From positions 1-46,159 of the forward strand of contig NZ_JAIVLH010000032.1 of the NCBI RefSeq assembly GCF_020524345.1: a stretch of DNA of 46,159 nucleotides, given 5' to 3'. This DNA is from Metabacillus niabensis. Lineage in GTDB: Bacteria; Bacillota; Bacilli; Bacillales; Bacillaceae. Each line of letters opens with the position of its first letter. The stretch's first letter is position 1. The notes under the pieces are model-generated. The model worked only from the letters and a program-made list of their open reading frames with translations. It made no database searches and was not told the origin of the DNA. Made by a program: the position numbers and the translations under genes. Below, in pieces: positions 27,266-36,408 of this stretch.

Positions 27266-27586
27266 TTAACGAACATCTTCCGCTTCTTGATTTTTAGATT
27301 GATGAAGACGGATCTTGTAAATAATTAGAATTAGAGCTGCTACTACCAACCCTTCTGCAACAGGTAAAAAAATTCCTAAAAATGTCAGTACCGTACAGCC
27401 AAGCGCTAAAAATGTATATATAACAGCTGACTTTAATATCGGTAATTTTTTAGCAAATCCCAGCTTATAAACTAAAATTGATAGAAACAAAATTGTCAAG
27501 TACAACATCCACATTCCTACCTCTGGATGATCAATTACTCGATATAAGCTTGGAAAAAAAGACAATCTTTCTGAAACATCCATCAA
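27266..27586 (-). CDS. ylaH: YlaH-like membrane protein
   Basis: 106 residues with three transmembrane helices (about 27-42, 50-68, 75-92) and a charged C-terminal tail. YlaH-like family, function unknown; it follows typA on the same strand, as in B. subtilis. A hairpin at 27679 partly separates the two. Confidence 0.9.
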   Translation of the reverse strand: MMDVSERLSFFPSLYRVIDHPEVGMWMLYLTILFLSILVYKLGFAKKLPILKSAVIYTFLALGCTVLTFLGIFLPVAEGLVVAALILIIYKIRLHQSKNQEAEDVR

Positions 27587-27678
27587 CTTGTCCTCCTTTA
27601 TAAATAAAACGCAAGGCGCTTGGGCTAGACACCAAAAATAAGCACAAAATTTCTTATATCAATACACCTTAAAGAAAT

Positions 27679-27720
27679 AGGCTGATTCAAAACCAAAGAA
27701 TCCTCCAGTAGAATCAGCCT
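27679..27720 (-). terminator. typA terminator
   Basis: AGGCTGATTC pairs with GAATCAGCCT around a 22-nt loop, 16 bp after the typA stop. On the minus strand a T-containing stretch follows. Confidence 0.65.
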
Positions 27721-27735
27721 TATTACTTCAAATTA

Positions 27736-29577
27736 TTACATACCAGCTAATTTCTTTTTCTTAGCTGCTTTTTCACGCTCATTTTTATCAAGAATTTTCT
27801 TTCTTAATCGAATGGATTCTGGAGTTAGTTCACAATATTCATCATCATTTAAATACTCTAATGCTTCTTCCAATGACATTATACGTGGTTTTTTCATCGT
27901 ACTCGTTTGGTCTTTTGTAGCAGAACGAATATTTGTCTGTTGTTTCATTTTACAAATATTAACAACTAGATCATTTTCACGAGTATGCTCTCCCACGATC
28001 ATTCCTTCGTATACATCAACACCCGCTTCAACGAATATGATTCCTCTGTCTTCAACACCTTGGATACCGTATGTTGTTGATTTTCCATTCTCCATTGAAA
28101 CAAGTACACCTTGGCGACGACCGCCAACTTTACCTGGCTGCATAGGCTGGTAGCTATCAAAAGTGTGGTTAATAATACCAAAACCACGAGTTAAAGACAT
28201 AAACTCTGTAGAATAACCAATTAGGCCACGTGCAGGAACATTAAAGATTAAACGAACTTGACCATTACCGTTGTTGATCATATCAATCATTTCACCTTTA
28301 CGTGCCCCAATTGATTCCATAACACCGCCTGTATGTTCTTCAGGGACATCAATTTGCACTCGCTCAACAGGTTCACATCTTACACCGTCAATTTCCTTAA
28401 TGATTACTTCCGGCTTAGATACTTGTAATTCATAACCTTCGCGACGCATATTTTCAATTAATATTGAAAGATGCAACTCACCACGTCCTGAAACAACCCA
28501 AGCATCAGGAGAATCAGTTGGGTCAACTCGCAAACTAACATCCGTTTGAAGCTGAGATAATAAACGTTCCTCTATTTTACGAGCAGTAACAAACTTACCT
28601 TCACGACCAGCAAATGGACTGTTGTTAACAGCAAATGTCATTTGTAAAGTTGGTTCATCAATACGTAGAATCGGAAGAGCTTCTTGATGTTCAACCGGAC
28701 AAACTGTCTCTCCGACATTGATGTCTTCCATACCAGATACTGCAACTAGGTCTCCAGCTATTGCTTGCTCAACTTCAACACGCTTTAATCCTTGGAAACC
28801 AAATATTTTCGATACACGGAAGTTCTTAATTGAACCATCAATTTTCATAAGTGAAACTTGTTGTCCTACTTTCATTGTTCCTCGGAACACACGACCAATT
28901 CCAATACGACCAACATAATCATTATAGTCAAGTAATGCTACTTGGAATTGAAGAGGTTCTTCTTGATTGTCGACTGGTGCTGGAATATGATCGACAATTG
29001 CATCGAATAAAGAAGCCATATTTTCCTCTTGATCAGCAGGATCCGGACTAGTACTAGCTGTTCCATTGATCGCAGAAGCAAATACAACCGGGAATTCTAA
29101 TTGATCTTCATTCGCATCAAGTTCAATAAATAAATCTAAAACTTCATCAACTACTTCTGATGGACGAGCAAAGTCACGGTCAATCTTATTAACTACAACG
29201 ATTGGTGTTAAATTTTGTTCTAATGCTTTCTTCAATACGAATCTTGTTTGTGGCATACAGCCTTCATATGCATCAACAACAAGTAAAACACCATCAACCA
29301 TTTTCATGATACGTTCTACTTCTCCGCCAAAATCAGCATGCCCTGGAGTGTCCATGATGTTAATGCGACTGTCTTTATAATTAATTGCTGTATTTTTTGC
29401 TAATATTGTAATTCCACGTTCACGCTCTAGATCATTTGAATCCATTGCACGTTCAGCAACTTGCTCATTTGTACGGAATGTTCCAGATTGGTGTAACAAT
29501 TGGTCAACCAAAGTTGTTTTCCCATGGTCAACGTGGGCAATAATTGCAATGTTGCGAATATCATTTCGAAGTTTCAC
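27736..29577 (-). CDS. typA: TypA/BipA ribosome-associated GTPase
   Basis: 613 residues, full length. The GTPase domain has P-loop [10 protein letters not shown] (about 14-23), switch [10 protein letters not shown] and NKID. These are followed by EF-G-like domains II, III and V and the BipA-specific C-terminal domain. It binds the 70S ribosome and aids 50S assembly and translation in cold or stress. Start GTG 29577 follows AGGAGATG by about 8 nt. The 200-bp gap to ylaF holds nothing notable. Confidence 0.97.
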   Translation of the reverse strand: MKLRNDIRNIAIIAHVDHGKTTLVDQLLHQSGTFRTNEQVAERAMDSNDLERERGITILAKNTAINYKDSRINIMDTPGHADFGGEVERIMKMVDGVLLVVDAYEGCMPQTRFVLKKALEQNLTPIVVVNKIDRDFARPSEVVDEVLDLFIELDANEDQLEFPVVFASAINGTASTSPDPADQEENMASLFDAIVDHIPAPVDNQEEPLQFQVALLDYNDYVGRIGIGRVFRGTMKVGQQVSLMKIDGSIKNFRVSKIFGFQGLKRVEVEQAIAGDLVAVSGMEDINVGETVCPVEHQEALPILRIDEPTLQMTFAVNNSPFAGREGKFVTARKIEERLLSQLQTDVSLRVDPTDSPDAWVVSGRGELHLSILIENMRREGYELQVSKPEVIIKEIDGVRCEPVERVQIDVPEEHTGGVMESIGARKGEMIDMINNGNGQVRLIFNVPARGLIGYSTEFMSLTRGFGIINHTFDSYQPMQPGKVGGRRQGVLVSMENGKSTTYGIQGVEDRGIIFVEAGVDVYEGMIVGEHTRENDLVVNICKMKQQTNIRSATKDQTSTMKKPRIMSLEEALEYLNDDEYCELTPESIRLRKKILDKNEREKAAKKKKLAGM

Positions 29578-29777
29578 TATTTCATCTCCTAAAAATGTAT
29601 AATAACAAGAAAAAGCAATCTAAAACCTATTCTTGCTGTATTCTGAGGTAATATATTCATTATTTCAAAATCACCTTCGATATTATACCATAAACAATCT
29701 AGAAAAGCTGAAAGTTTTTAAGTAAACTGTAGAAAGATGTAAAAATATCTGTTTTAAGGTTGGGAGATGTCTGTATA

Positions 29778-29963
29778 ATGAAACCAGGAAAATGGATTTT
29801 TCTCGTATTAGCTATTTTAGCAGCTGTATGTATGGCTGGTATTGGAATTGCCATTGGCGAACGAAGCATTGTTGGGATCCTTTTAGCTATTATCGGTTTA
29901 AACGGAGTAATGGCTACAGGTTTTATTTTCAAAAGAAAAATGCGTGAAAAAGGTTTAATTTAA
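29778..29963 (+). CDS. ylaF: YlaF-like small membrane protein (DUF5325)
   Basis: 61 residues with two transmembrane helices (about 5-24 and 31-51) and a basic C-terminus RKMREKGLI. Start ATG 29778 follows GGGAGATG by about 11 nt; a TTG at 29760 would add six residues but has a poor site. Divergent from typA as in B. subtilis. Function unknown. Confidence 0.85.
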   Translation: MKPGKWIFLVLAILAAVCMAGIGIAIGERSIVGILLAIIGLNGVMATGFIFKRKMREKGLI

Positions 29964-29966
29964 AAC

Positions 29967-30000
29967 AAAAAGAAGGGATCAATTAGATTCCTTCTTTTTT
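29967..30000. terminator. Bidirectional terminator (ylaF / acetyltransferase)
   Basis: AAAAAGAAGG-ATC pairs with GAT-CCTTCTTTTT between convergent genes. Confidence 0.8.
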
Positions 30001-30002
30001 GT

Positions 30003-30470
30003 TCAAAGAGGTAAAACTGAAATCATGTATTCCTTTTGTGTTCCTTCATCTTTCTCCACTTTAAATTGTTCAAAACCACATTTCCCTAAAAATTGCATCC
30101 AAGAATTCCGCTGAATTGGACAACCTGCAAACAATACTCTATAACCTTTTTTCGATAATACTTCCTTATAATGAGCTATTATCATCTTTCCAAAACCTTT
30201 GTGATGTTTTGAAGGATGAATTAAGATGGTTCCAATCCAAGGCTTTTCATTCGACGGTGACCACTCAATCATAAAGCTGACACCTACATTTTTGTCAGAC
30301 TCATCACACCAGATTCTCCACTGTCCTTTATACATAGAGTAAGAAAGCAAATAAGTCTCCAGCTCGACACTCACACATTCCTCTTCCTGCCACTCCGGAC
30401 TAGCATCTATTAATTCCTGAAAAAATGGGAGGTCTTTTGACTGAAGTTCCCGTGCCTTAATTTTCGTCAC
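30003..30470 (-). CDS. GNAT-family N-acetyltransferase
   Basis: 155 residues. GNAT fold with a beta4 strand WIGTILIHPSKH and the acetyl-CoA loop HHKGFGKMIIAHY (about 94-106). Substrate unknown. Its start overlaps the suhB stop by 4 bp (30467-30470), so it is translationally coupled to suhB. I know no GNAT at this position in B. subtilis, so it is an accessory gene of this lineage. Confidence 0.85.
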   Translation of the reverse strand: MTKIKARELQSKDLPFFQELIDASPEWQEEECVSVELETYLLSYSMYKGQWRIWCDESDKNVGVSFMIEWSPSNEKPWIGTILIHPSKHHKGFGKMIIAHYKEVLSKKGYRVLFAGCPIQRNSWMQFLGKCGFEQFKVEKDEGTQKEYMISVLPL

Positions 30471-31258
30471 TTATTTAAATATTCCTTCAAAATATGTTGA
30501 TGCAAATGCTTTTCACCGATAAAGAAGCTGTTTTTAGAGATTAGGTCTAGCGGCTCTCCATCTAGTGTAGACACGCTACCACCAACTTCCTCAATTAAGA
30601 TAATACCCGCGGCGAAATCCCATGGAGCCAATCTCATTGTTATGTATGCATCTAATCTCCCTGCTGCAACATATGCACATTCAATTGCAGCGGAACCATA
30701 GGAGCGTGTTCCCCGTACTTTTTTTACAATTGGTACAATAACGTTATGATCAAATCGTTTATTTTCTGTTACCCAAACCGGATTTATACTTATAACAGCT
30801 TCCTCGATTTTAACTTGATCAAGCTTTGGCAGTGGCACTTCATTCATATAGGCACCATTCCCCTTAAACGCATGATAAAGCTCTTCATGTACAACATCAT
30901 AAATGAGTCCTATGTATCCGACACCATCACCATAAATACCAATTGATATCGCAAAATTACGCTGTTGGTGAACAAAATTCATCGTTCCATCAATTGGATC
31001 AATAATCCATATAACTCCATTCAGATCCGTTACCTCATCACCATAGCCTTCTTCTCCAAGAATCCGATGATCGGGATATGTTTCTTGTATTTTGCCAATA
31101 AGAAACTGCTCTACTTCCTTATCCATATTTGTTACCAAATCATTTGGATTTGATTTATATTGAATAGAAAGTGTTGATTCAAATGATGATCTAATGTTCT
31201 CTCCGGCTTCTTTTATCCATTTTTTTGCGTGTTGATCAATTTCATGCCAATTCGTCAT
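30467..31258 (-). CDS. suhB: Inositol monophosphatase family protein (SuhB/YktC)
   Basis: 263 residues, normal length. Metal-binding motifs are GEEGYGDE (about 69-76), IDPIDGTMNFVHQ (about 87-99) and WDFAAGIILIEEVGG (about 215-229), the full Li-sensitive phosphatase signature. It probably removes phosphate from inositol-1-phosphate or a related sugar phosphate; B. subtilis YktC has inositol monophosphatase activity. Co-transcribed with the acetyltransferase downstream. Confidence 0.95.
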   Translation of the reverse strand: MTNWHEIDQHAKKWIKEAGENIRSSFESTLSIQYKSNPNDLVTNMDKEVEQFLIGKIQETYPDHRILGEEGYGDEVTDLNGVIWIIDPIDGTMNFVHQQRNFAISIGIYGDGVGYIGLIYDVVHEELYHAFKGNGAYMNEVPLPKLDQVKIEEAVISINPVWVTENKRFDHNVIVPIVKKVRGTRSYGSAAIECAYVAAGRLDAYITMRLAPWDFAAGIILIEEVGGSVSTLDGEPLDLISKNSFFIGEKHLHQHILKEYLNK

Positions 31259-31358
31259 TTTGCTACCTCTTTTCTATGTATCAATCCTACTTACTATTTT
31301 TAGGATACTGTAATGAATTAACTGAAATCAAGTAAGAGTACCTTTATCGCGCAGATAA

Positions 31359-31384
31359 AAACGAACCTATTCGCGAGGTTCGTT
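31359..31384 (-). terminator. ykzI terminator
   Basis: AACGAACCT pairs with AGGTTCGTT around a 7-nt loop, with TTTTT on the minus strand. It separates ykzI from suhB. Confidence 0.8.
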
Positions 31385-31405
31385 TGCAGATAAACTTATC
31401 TCCAT

Positions 31406-31594
31406 CTAGGCCTGGAGCTTCATCCACTCTTTTCTTAACTTCTCTAATTTTTGTTTACACTCTATTTTCTTCTTTTGATCTTTATTTTGCATTGCCTCAT
31501 AAAGGGTGGCTAATTCGTAATCAAGTTCGAGTCTTAACACCCCAATACGATTATTCATCATTTTCTGACCACTCGTCTTTACAATTTGTTTCAT
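31406..31594 (-). CDS. ykzI: YkzI-like short coiled-coil protein
   Basis: 62 residues, highly charged and helical throughout, with heptad-like leucines in the C-terminal two thirds. Length is near B. subtilis YkzI (about 60 aa), at the same place. I use ATG 31594, after AAAGGGGCGG, rather than 31612. Function unknown. The 308-bp region upstream to yktB shows no clear feature. Confidence 0.8.
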   Translation of the reverse strand: MKQIVKTSGQKMMNNRIGVLRLELDYELATLYEAMQNKDQKKKIECKQKLEKLRKEWMKLQA

Positions 31595-31902
31595 TTTTAC
31601 CGCCCCTTTCATTCTCTTGATTTTATAAGTAATAACTAAGCGATTTCAAAGAGTCAATTTAGGTTTTTAATAGTTTTTTTATATAATATGTGTTTATAAA
31701 AAAAGTTGGAACTGCTTAGACGAAATTGTGTATATACCTAGTAAATACCACCTAATTGAATGTTCAAAACGTCGTTTACGGTTCATAAATAGTAGGTCTT
31801 AACAAAGGATATGAACACTATTCATTGTGAAAAAGCCATTCATTGTATATAATTAATAATTATTATAAAAAGAGAATTTATCTAACCAGGAGGACACATA
31901 CG

Positions 31903-32523
31903 ATGAAAAAATTTAATGGTTTTACTACAGAGGACTTTAAGTCATTTACTATAGATGGTCTTGAACATAGGATGGATGCTATTCGTGAGAGAATACAACC
32001 AAAATTTAAAGAACTTGGACAAGCCTTAACAGATGATCTATCCGCCAGCCTTCAGACTGAAATGTTTTTGCATATTGCCAAGCACGCAAGAAGATCAGTT
32101 AATCCACCAAAAGACACCTGGTTAGCGATTGCAGGAAATAAACGGGGATATAAACAACATCCTCACTTTCAAGTTGGTTTATTTGATGACCATTTATTTA
32201 TTTGGTTGGCCTTTATTTATGAGTTACCAAATAAAGATGGAATTGCTAAAACATTTATAACACATATCAATGAATTCAATAAGTTTTCTTCAAAAGATTA
32301 CGTCATTTCTCTCGACCATACAAAAAAAGATGCAAAACCTTTTGAAGAAATTGACTTGAATCGTTCTTTGGAACGTTTTAGAGATGTTAAGAAAGCAGAA
32401 TTTCTTATCGGCCGCCACTTTCGAGCAGATGATCCAGTGGTTCGAAACGGTGAAAAACTATATGAAATCATCAGGGAAACCTTTAAAGAGTTAACACCTT
32501 TATATAGACTTTCATTTAAGTAA
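31903..32523 (+). CDS. yktB: YktB, DUF1054 / UPF0637 protein
   Basis: 206 residues from ATG 31903 (AGGAGG 8 nt upstream; the frame continues to 31843 without support). The family motif GFTTEDFKSFTIDGLEHRM opens the protein and conserved WLAIAGNKRGYKQHPHFQ and FLIGRH blocks follow. Cytoplasmic, function unknown. Convergent with yktA. Confidence 0.92.
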   Translation: MKKFNGFTTEDFKSFTIDGLEHRMDAIRERIQPKFKELGQALTDDLSASLQTEMFLHIAKHARRSVNPPKDTWLAIAGNKRGYKQHPHFQVGLFDDHLFIWLAFIYELPNKDGIAKTFITHINEFNKFSSKDYVISLDHTKKDAKPFEEIDLNRSLERFRDVKKAEFLIGRHFRADDPVVRNGEKLYEIIRETFKELTPLYRLSFK

Positions 32524-32590
32524 TTATTTTGGATAGATAAAAACCAGTTTTTCAAGAAAAAGGTACCATGTTACTAGAGTTTTTAAAACT

Positions 32591-32626
32591 AAAAAGTCTG
32601 ATCCAAAATGATGGATCAGACTTTTT
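32591..32626. terminator. Bidirectional terminator (yktB / yktA)
   Basis: AAAAAGTCTGATCC and GGATCAGACTTTTT form a perfect 14-bp stem with an 8-nt loop between convergent genes. Confidence 0.92.
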
Positions 32627-32632
32627 AACGTG

Positions 32633-32902
32633 TTATGACATTCTAATTGTATGTTCATTGCTATCTTTTGCCTTTTTTATAGCTTTGTATGACGAATATC
32701 CGCTGACTTCTTCAAACTCGTTGCAAATTGTTTTTTCTTCAGCTTTACTTGGAACAATTACTTTAAACCTTCTATAAACAGTAAGCAACTCGTTACGTTC
32801 AATTCCTTTTTCATACGCCTTTTCGATACATTCAAAAAACTTTATCACATCTACTATTTCCTCTGTACTCCAATCAAGGGAGATAGGATATTGATAATCC
32901 AT
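32633..32902 (-). CDS. yktA: YktA, UPF0223 family
   Basis: 89 residues, normal length. The family start [21 protein letters not shown] and the [13 protein letters not shown] end are present. Small helical cytoplasmic protein of unknown function, at the place it has in B. subtilis. Confidence 0.93.
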   Translation of the reverse strand: MDYQYPISLDWSTEEIVDVIKFFECIEKAYEKGIERNELLTVYRRFKVIVPSKAEEKTICNEFEEVSGYSSYKAIKKAKDSNEHTIRMS

Positions 32903-33181
32903 TACATAACCTCTTTCTTATGTTTTCTAACAAAAAATAATAATGTTCCCGGATGCTTTGCATTCTGTTTATTCCTTCACATAACTGAACAGATAGGCTA
33001 TTTTACTGACCATATAACTTGTCCCGCCATTAAGAAATCCACCATCAATCTTACCATTATTTATATATTTTATGGCAACATCCCTTTTAAAATTTTTCAT
33101 TTCACCATTTTATAGGAAATAGTATCTATTTTAAATTATTTTTGTATACCTTTGATCATTTTAGACTTAGTATAAAAAATG

Positions 33182-33210
33182 TTGACTGGGCTAATTGATA
33201 ACGATATAAT
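33182..33210 (+). promoter_or_regulatory. Strong predicted sigma-A promoter of speA
   Basis: TTGACT and TATAAT are exactly 17 bp apart. A start near 33217 would give a 165-nt leader with one small stem (ATCGTGT/ACACGTGAT region, 33328-33345). The rest of the 480-bp gap between yktA and speA is AT-rich without other features. Confidence 0.75.
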
Positions 33211-33382
33211 TCATTTGTTTTATGTTAAATAAATAGTCAGATTTCGACACAAACTCTTCATAATAGAAAATGTTACCGAAACTGAAATAATTCGTTTAGC
33301 AGCATATATACAAAATTAAAATTTCATCGTGTCCTACACGTGATAAACATTAAAATTAAAAAGAAAAGAAGGTGGAAATACG

Positions 33383-34858
33383 TTGTCACAATATGAAACA
33401 CCATTGTTTACAGGTCTAATAGAACACGCAAAAAAGAATCCAATTCAATTCCACATACCAGGTCATAAAAAAGGTGCAGGTATTGACCCCGAATTTAGGA
33501 CTTTCATTGGTGATAATGCACTATCTATTGATTTAATCAATATTGGACCATTAGATGACTTACATGCACCTAAAGGTATAATAAAAAAAGCTCAGGACTT
33601 AGCTGCAGACGCATTCGGAGCCGACCATACCTTTTTCTCTGTACAAGGAACAAGTGGAGCTATTATGACTATGGTCATGGCTGTATGTGGCCCTGGAGAT
33701 AAAATTATTGTCCCTAGAAATGTACATAAATCTGTTATGTCGGCTATTGTCTTCTCCGGAGCTACACCGATTTTTATCCATCCGGAAATTGATAAAAGAT
33801 TAGGAATCTCACATGGCATTACGACAGATGCAGTTGAAAAAGCACTTGAACAACATCCCGATGCAAAAGGAGTATTAGTTATCAATCCAACATATTTTGG
33901 TATTTCCGCAGATTTACAGAAAATTGTTGAGATTGCTCATTCATACTCTGTACCTGTATTAGTAGATGAAGCACATGGTGTACACATTCATTTTCATGAA
34001 GACCTGCCTTTGAGTGCTATGCAAGCCGGAGCAGATATGGCCGCAACAAGCGTTCATAAGCTTGGTGGTTCCATGACTCAAAGCTCAGTTTTAAACGTAA
34101 GAGAAGGGCTTGTATCGCCTCAGCGGGTGCAATCTATTTTAAGTATGATGACTACAACCTCAACTTCCTATTTATTATTAGGGTCACTCGATGTTGCAAG
34201 GAAAAGGCTGGCAACAGAAGGTCATGAATTGATTCAAAAAACAATTGAATTAGCTAATTACACAAGAGACCAAATAAATGAAATACCAAACATATCTTGT
34301 ATAGGAAAAGAGATTATCGGGACAAAAGCTACCTTTGATTATGACCCTACCAAATTAATTATTCCTATTTATGAGCTCGGGATTACAGGCTATGATGTTG
34401 AAAAATGGTTACGGGAAAATTATCATATTGAAGTGGAATTATCTGATTTATATAATATTCTTTGTATTATTACACCGGGCGACACGAAAGAAGATGTAGA
34501 TATGTTAATTCTCGCATTAAAAGAATTATCACATCAAATTCAAGCAACCCAAGATCAGGCTAAATCTAAGGAACGAATCTTTTTACCGGATATACCAGTT
34601 CTTGCATTAACCCCTCGTGATGCATTTTATGCTGAAACAGAAGTAATTCCCTTTAACGAATCTGCCGGAAGAATTATTGCTGAGTTTATTATGGTGTACC
34701 CACCCGGTATCCCAATCTTTATTCCCGGTGAAATCATAACAGAAGAAAATTTAACATACATTAAGAAAAACTTAGAAGTGGGTTTACCTGTACAAGGACC
34801 AGAAGACCCTACATTAGATACTTTAAGAGTCATTAAAGAACACCGTGCTATCAGGTAA
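33383..34858 (+). CDS. speA: Orn/Lys/Arg decarboxylase family, probable arginine decarboxylase (SpeA)
   Basis: 491 residues, the short Gram-positive form of the fold III/aspartate-aminotransferase-like decarboxylases. The PLP lysine lies in ATSVHKLGGSMTQSS, preceded by the PLP-binding VDEAHGVHIHF, and the C-terminal decarboxylase domain is intact. It should make agmatine from arginine for polyamine synthesis; lysine decarboxylase is the main alternative. Start TTG 33383 follows AAGGTGG by 7 nt. The next feature is the terminator it shares with SR1 on the opposite strand. Confidence 0.92.
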   Translation: MSQYETPLFTGLIEHAKKNPIQFHIPGHKKGAGIDPEFRTFIGDNALSIDLINIGPLDDLHAPKGIIKKAQDLAADAFGADHTFFSVQGTSGAIMTMVMAVCGPGDKIIVPRNVHKSVMSAIVFSGATPIFIHPEIDKRLGISHGITTDAVEKALEQHPDAKGVLVINPTYFGISADLQKIVEIAHSYSVPVLVDEAHGVHIHFHEDLPLSAMQAGADMAATSVHKLGGSMTQSSVLNVREGLVSPQRVQSILSMMTTTSTSYLLLGSLDVARKRLATEGHELIQKTIELANYTRDQINEIPNISCIGKEIIGTKATFDYDPTKLIIPIYELGITGYDVEKWLRENYHIEVELSDLYNILCIITPGDTKEDVDMLILALKELSHQIQATQDQAKSKERIFLPDIPVLALTPRDAFYAETEVIPFNESAGRIIAEFIMVYPPGIPIFIPGEIITEENLTYIKKNLEVGLPVQGPEDPTLDTLRVIKEHRAIR

Positions 34859-34867
34859 ATGAAAAAA

Positions 34868-34946
34868 ACAAGGACAGACTCCCAAGAATATAAAGCCCTT
34901 TTCTTTTAAAAGAACTATTATATTCAAACTTTGGAGACTGTCCCTT
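34868..34946. terminator. Bidirectional terminator (speA / SR1)
   Basis: AAGGACAG..CTCCCAAG pairs with CTTTGGAG..CTGTCCCTT across a 42-nt loop. On the minus strand a G and seven Ts follow, and a shorter T-run follows on the plus strand. It would end speA and the SR1 RNA. Confidence 0.75.
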
Positions 34947-34981
34947 TATTTTACTTTACTATATATTTATGTTGAACCTGT

Positions 34982-35122
34982 TTAATTGATCTTTACGTTT
35001 ACTACTTTTTGGTTTTGGTTACAACAATCTTGATGACTACATTTTCCATACAAAGTTGTCACTTTTTCACCTTCAATATGACCAATTGTAGAGTTGCAGT
35101 GCTGACATACGATTGTTCCCAT
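34982..35122 (-). CDS. sr1P: SR1P: GapA-binding small peptide
   Basis: 46 residues from ATG 35122, with GGGG 7 nt upstream (ATG 35128 is too close). The sequence opens MGTIVCQHCN and contains GEKVTTLYGKC, as I remember SR1P of B. subtilis (39 aa). Five cysteines (CxxC near the N-terminus, then C and a CC pair) suggest a metal-binding knuckle. In B. subtilis SR1P binds GapA, stabilises gapA mRNA and promotes GapA-RNase J1 interaction. The C-terminal tail (KVVNVKIN) is longer than in B. subtilis. Confidence 0.87.
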   Translation of the reverse strand: MGTIVCQHCNSTIGHIEGEKVTTLYGKCSHQDCCNQNQKVVNVKIN

Positions 35123-35178
35123 CTCCATACCCCTTTTCAATCAATTTTGCACTCTCAAATCCTCTAATTCTATGAAAG

Positions 35179-35228
35179 CGTATAACATTTCTTGAATTTA
35201 TAATAATATAACATAATTAATTCGTCAA
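35179..35228 (-). promoter_or_regulatory. SR1 promoter with predicted CcpN sites
   Basis: On the minus strand TTGACG (35228-35223) and TATTAT (35205-35200) are 17 bp apart. TATGTTATATT (35205-35215) fits the CcpN consensus TRTGHYATAYW at all eleven positions and overlaps the spacer and -10. A second copy, AATGTTATACG (35179-35189), matches nine of eleven positions and lies just past the start point. The 306-bp region to the next gene also has an ACTTATT/AATAAGT inverted repeat at 35246-35264. Confidence 0.68.
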
Positions 35229-35428
35229 TACCCAATTTGTATAACTTATTTAATTAATAAGTCATAACATTTCTGAAAACATCAGATTATTTCAGAGGTA
35301 TGAGGATCAAATAGTAAGTAAAAATAGCCATTAAATACATTTTATACGTTCGTTAAGTTAGACATGTTCTTACATGAACTAAAAATTTTTCATATCATAA
35401 TTCCTCTATTTCCTCCATTGTGTCATAC

Positions 35429-35680
35429 TCATACGATAACAAAGAGCAATAGCACTCTGTATGAGATAACATATGTAATAAGAGATGAAATAGAAAAAAT
35501 TATCGCAGCTTTTCTTTTTTCCATAAATGTCATAGCAATCAAATAGGAGAGATAGAAAAACATCAGCAGCAAAATGGACTTAGCTAACAAACTGTCTTTA
35601 TTAGATAACCATTCAATTACACTGTATCCACTCCATAATATTATATGTATACAGGATAGTAAGCCTAAAGTAAATTTCAT
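35429..35680 (-). CDS. Small membrane protein of unknown function
   Basis: 83 residues with two or three transmembrane helices (about 4-22, 33-52, 58-80) joined by a MEKRKAA turn. ATG 35680 has GAGGTG 7 nt upstream, a good site, so I take it as real; the frame to 35698 is not supported. I recognise no family. It runs with SR1 on the minus strand, between SR1 and divergent slp, and I know no counterpart in B. subtilis. Confidence 0.6.
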   Translation of the reverse strand: MKFTLGLLSCIHIILWSGYSVIEWLSNKDSLLAKSILLLMFFYLSYLIAMTFMEKRKAAIIFSISSLITYVISYRVLLLFVIV

Positions 35681-35951
35681 TTCACTACACCTCTTCAATA
35701 TGTATGAAAACGGACTACATTATAGAATACCCTACATTAAAATAGGTCATTCAATTGGAAATTTTAAGTATTTGTATAGGTAAAACGTAATATTTTTCAT
35801 TTATGTAACAAATAGATGACAAGAGAAGGTTAAACACATATATATGATAAAATAGTTATAATTTAGTCTTATTGTACGTATCTAGTTAAATATAACCTTG
35901 CATACATACTATTTTGGAACTATTTAAATTTTTTAGAAGAGGTGGACATGG

Positions 35952-36326
35952 ATGAAAAGATCAATACTTATTATTTTCATTATTCCAGTCGTTGTTCTTT
36001 CCTCCTGCAAAAACATTATAAATTCAGATGTGCCCACAGATTTCACTCTTAATAGAGATAAACAAATTGTGTTTTTTTCTGATGATAAAAATATTGATAG
36101 AGAAGCGATTTACTATGATGCATTATTAGTCATTAAAGAAGATTTTCCGGAAGAGTTTGAGAATATGAGAGTGATTTCTGAAAATATGGATAAACATTTA
36201 TATGAGGTCGATACATACCCTTCCCTTTTAGTTGTATCAAAAAAGGAAATTCTTGTACAAATTGAAGGCACAGTTTTATCGAAGGAAGAAATTTTAGAGC
36301 CAGTTTCTAATGCATTATTAGAGTGA
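35952..36326 (+). CDS. slp: Slp: small peptidoglycan-associated lipoprotein
   Basis: 124 residues, the length of B. subtilis Slp, at the same place next to pdhD. The signal peptide MKRSILIIFIIPVVVLSSC ends in a lipobox LSSC. The mature protein has a small thioredoxin-like-looking strand-helix pattern (KQIVFFSDDKN...YPSLLVVSKKEIL) without a CxxC. Function unknown. The start follows GAGGTGG. It is convergent with pdhD across the terminator at 36371. Confidence 0.82.
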   Translation: MKRSILIIFIIPVVVLSSCKNIINSDVPTDFTLNRDKQIVFFSDDKNIDREAIYYDALLVIKEDFPEEFENMRVISENMDKHLYEVDTYPSLLVVSKKEILVQIEGTVLSKEEILEPVSNALLE

Positions 36327-36370
36327 GAAAAGGTTGGCTCATTTCCCTCTCTTGTTAATTGAACAATAAA

Positions 36371-36404
36371 AAGATGCTAACTTTGAAGTTAGCATCTTCT
36401 TTTT
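36371..36404. terminator. Bidirectional terminator (slp / pdhABCD)
   Basis: AAGATGCTAACTT and AAGTTAGCATCTT form a perfect 13-bp stem with a 2-nt loop, followed by seven Ts. Confidence 0.93.
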
Positions 36405-36408
36405 TTGA

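Larger units (their letters stand above)
34868..35193 (-). ncRNA. sr1: SR1-like dual-function RNA
   Basis: From the predicted start near 35193 to the terminator at 34868 this gives about 325 nt, longer than the 205-nt B. subtilis SR1 but at the same place between speA and slp. It encodes SR1P (34982-35122). In B. subtilis SR1 also base-pairs with ahrC mRNA to block its translation; I did not identify that pairing region here. Expression there is repressed by CcpN under glycolytic conditions. Confidence 0.7.

Noticed and set aside
29699-29932. 77-codon minus-strand ORF over ylaF
   Set aside because: Antisense to ylaF, no site, and its sequence mirrors the ylaF hydrophobic codons.
32891-33115. 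74-codon plus-strand ORF beside yktA
   Set aside because: No ribosome site; it begins inside the yktA start on the other strand and the residue composition looks like translated AT-rich DNA.
33328-33345. Small stem in the speA leader as a riboswitch or attenuator
   Set aside because: A single short stem with no T-run and no alternative partner; not enough for a regulatory RNA call.
35364-35546. 60-codon plus-strand ORF
   Set aside because: It overlaps the minus-strand 83-residue gene, which has the better ribosome site and clear membrane helices.
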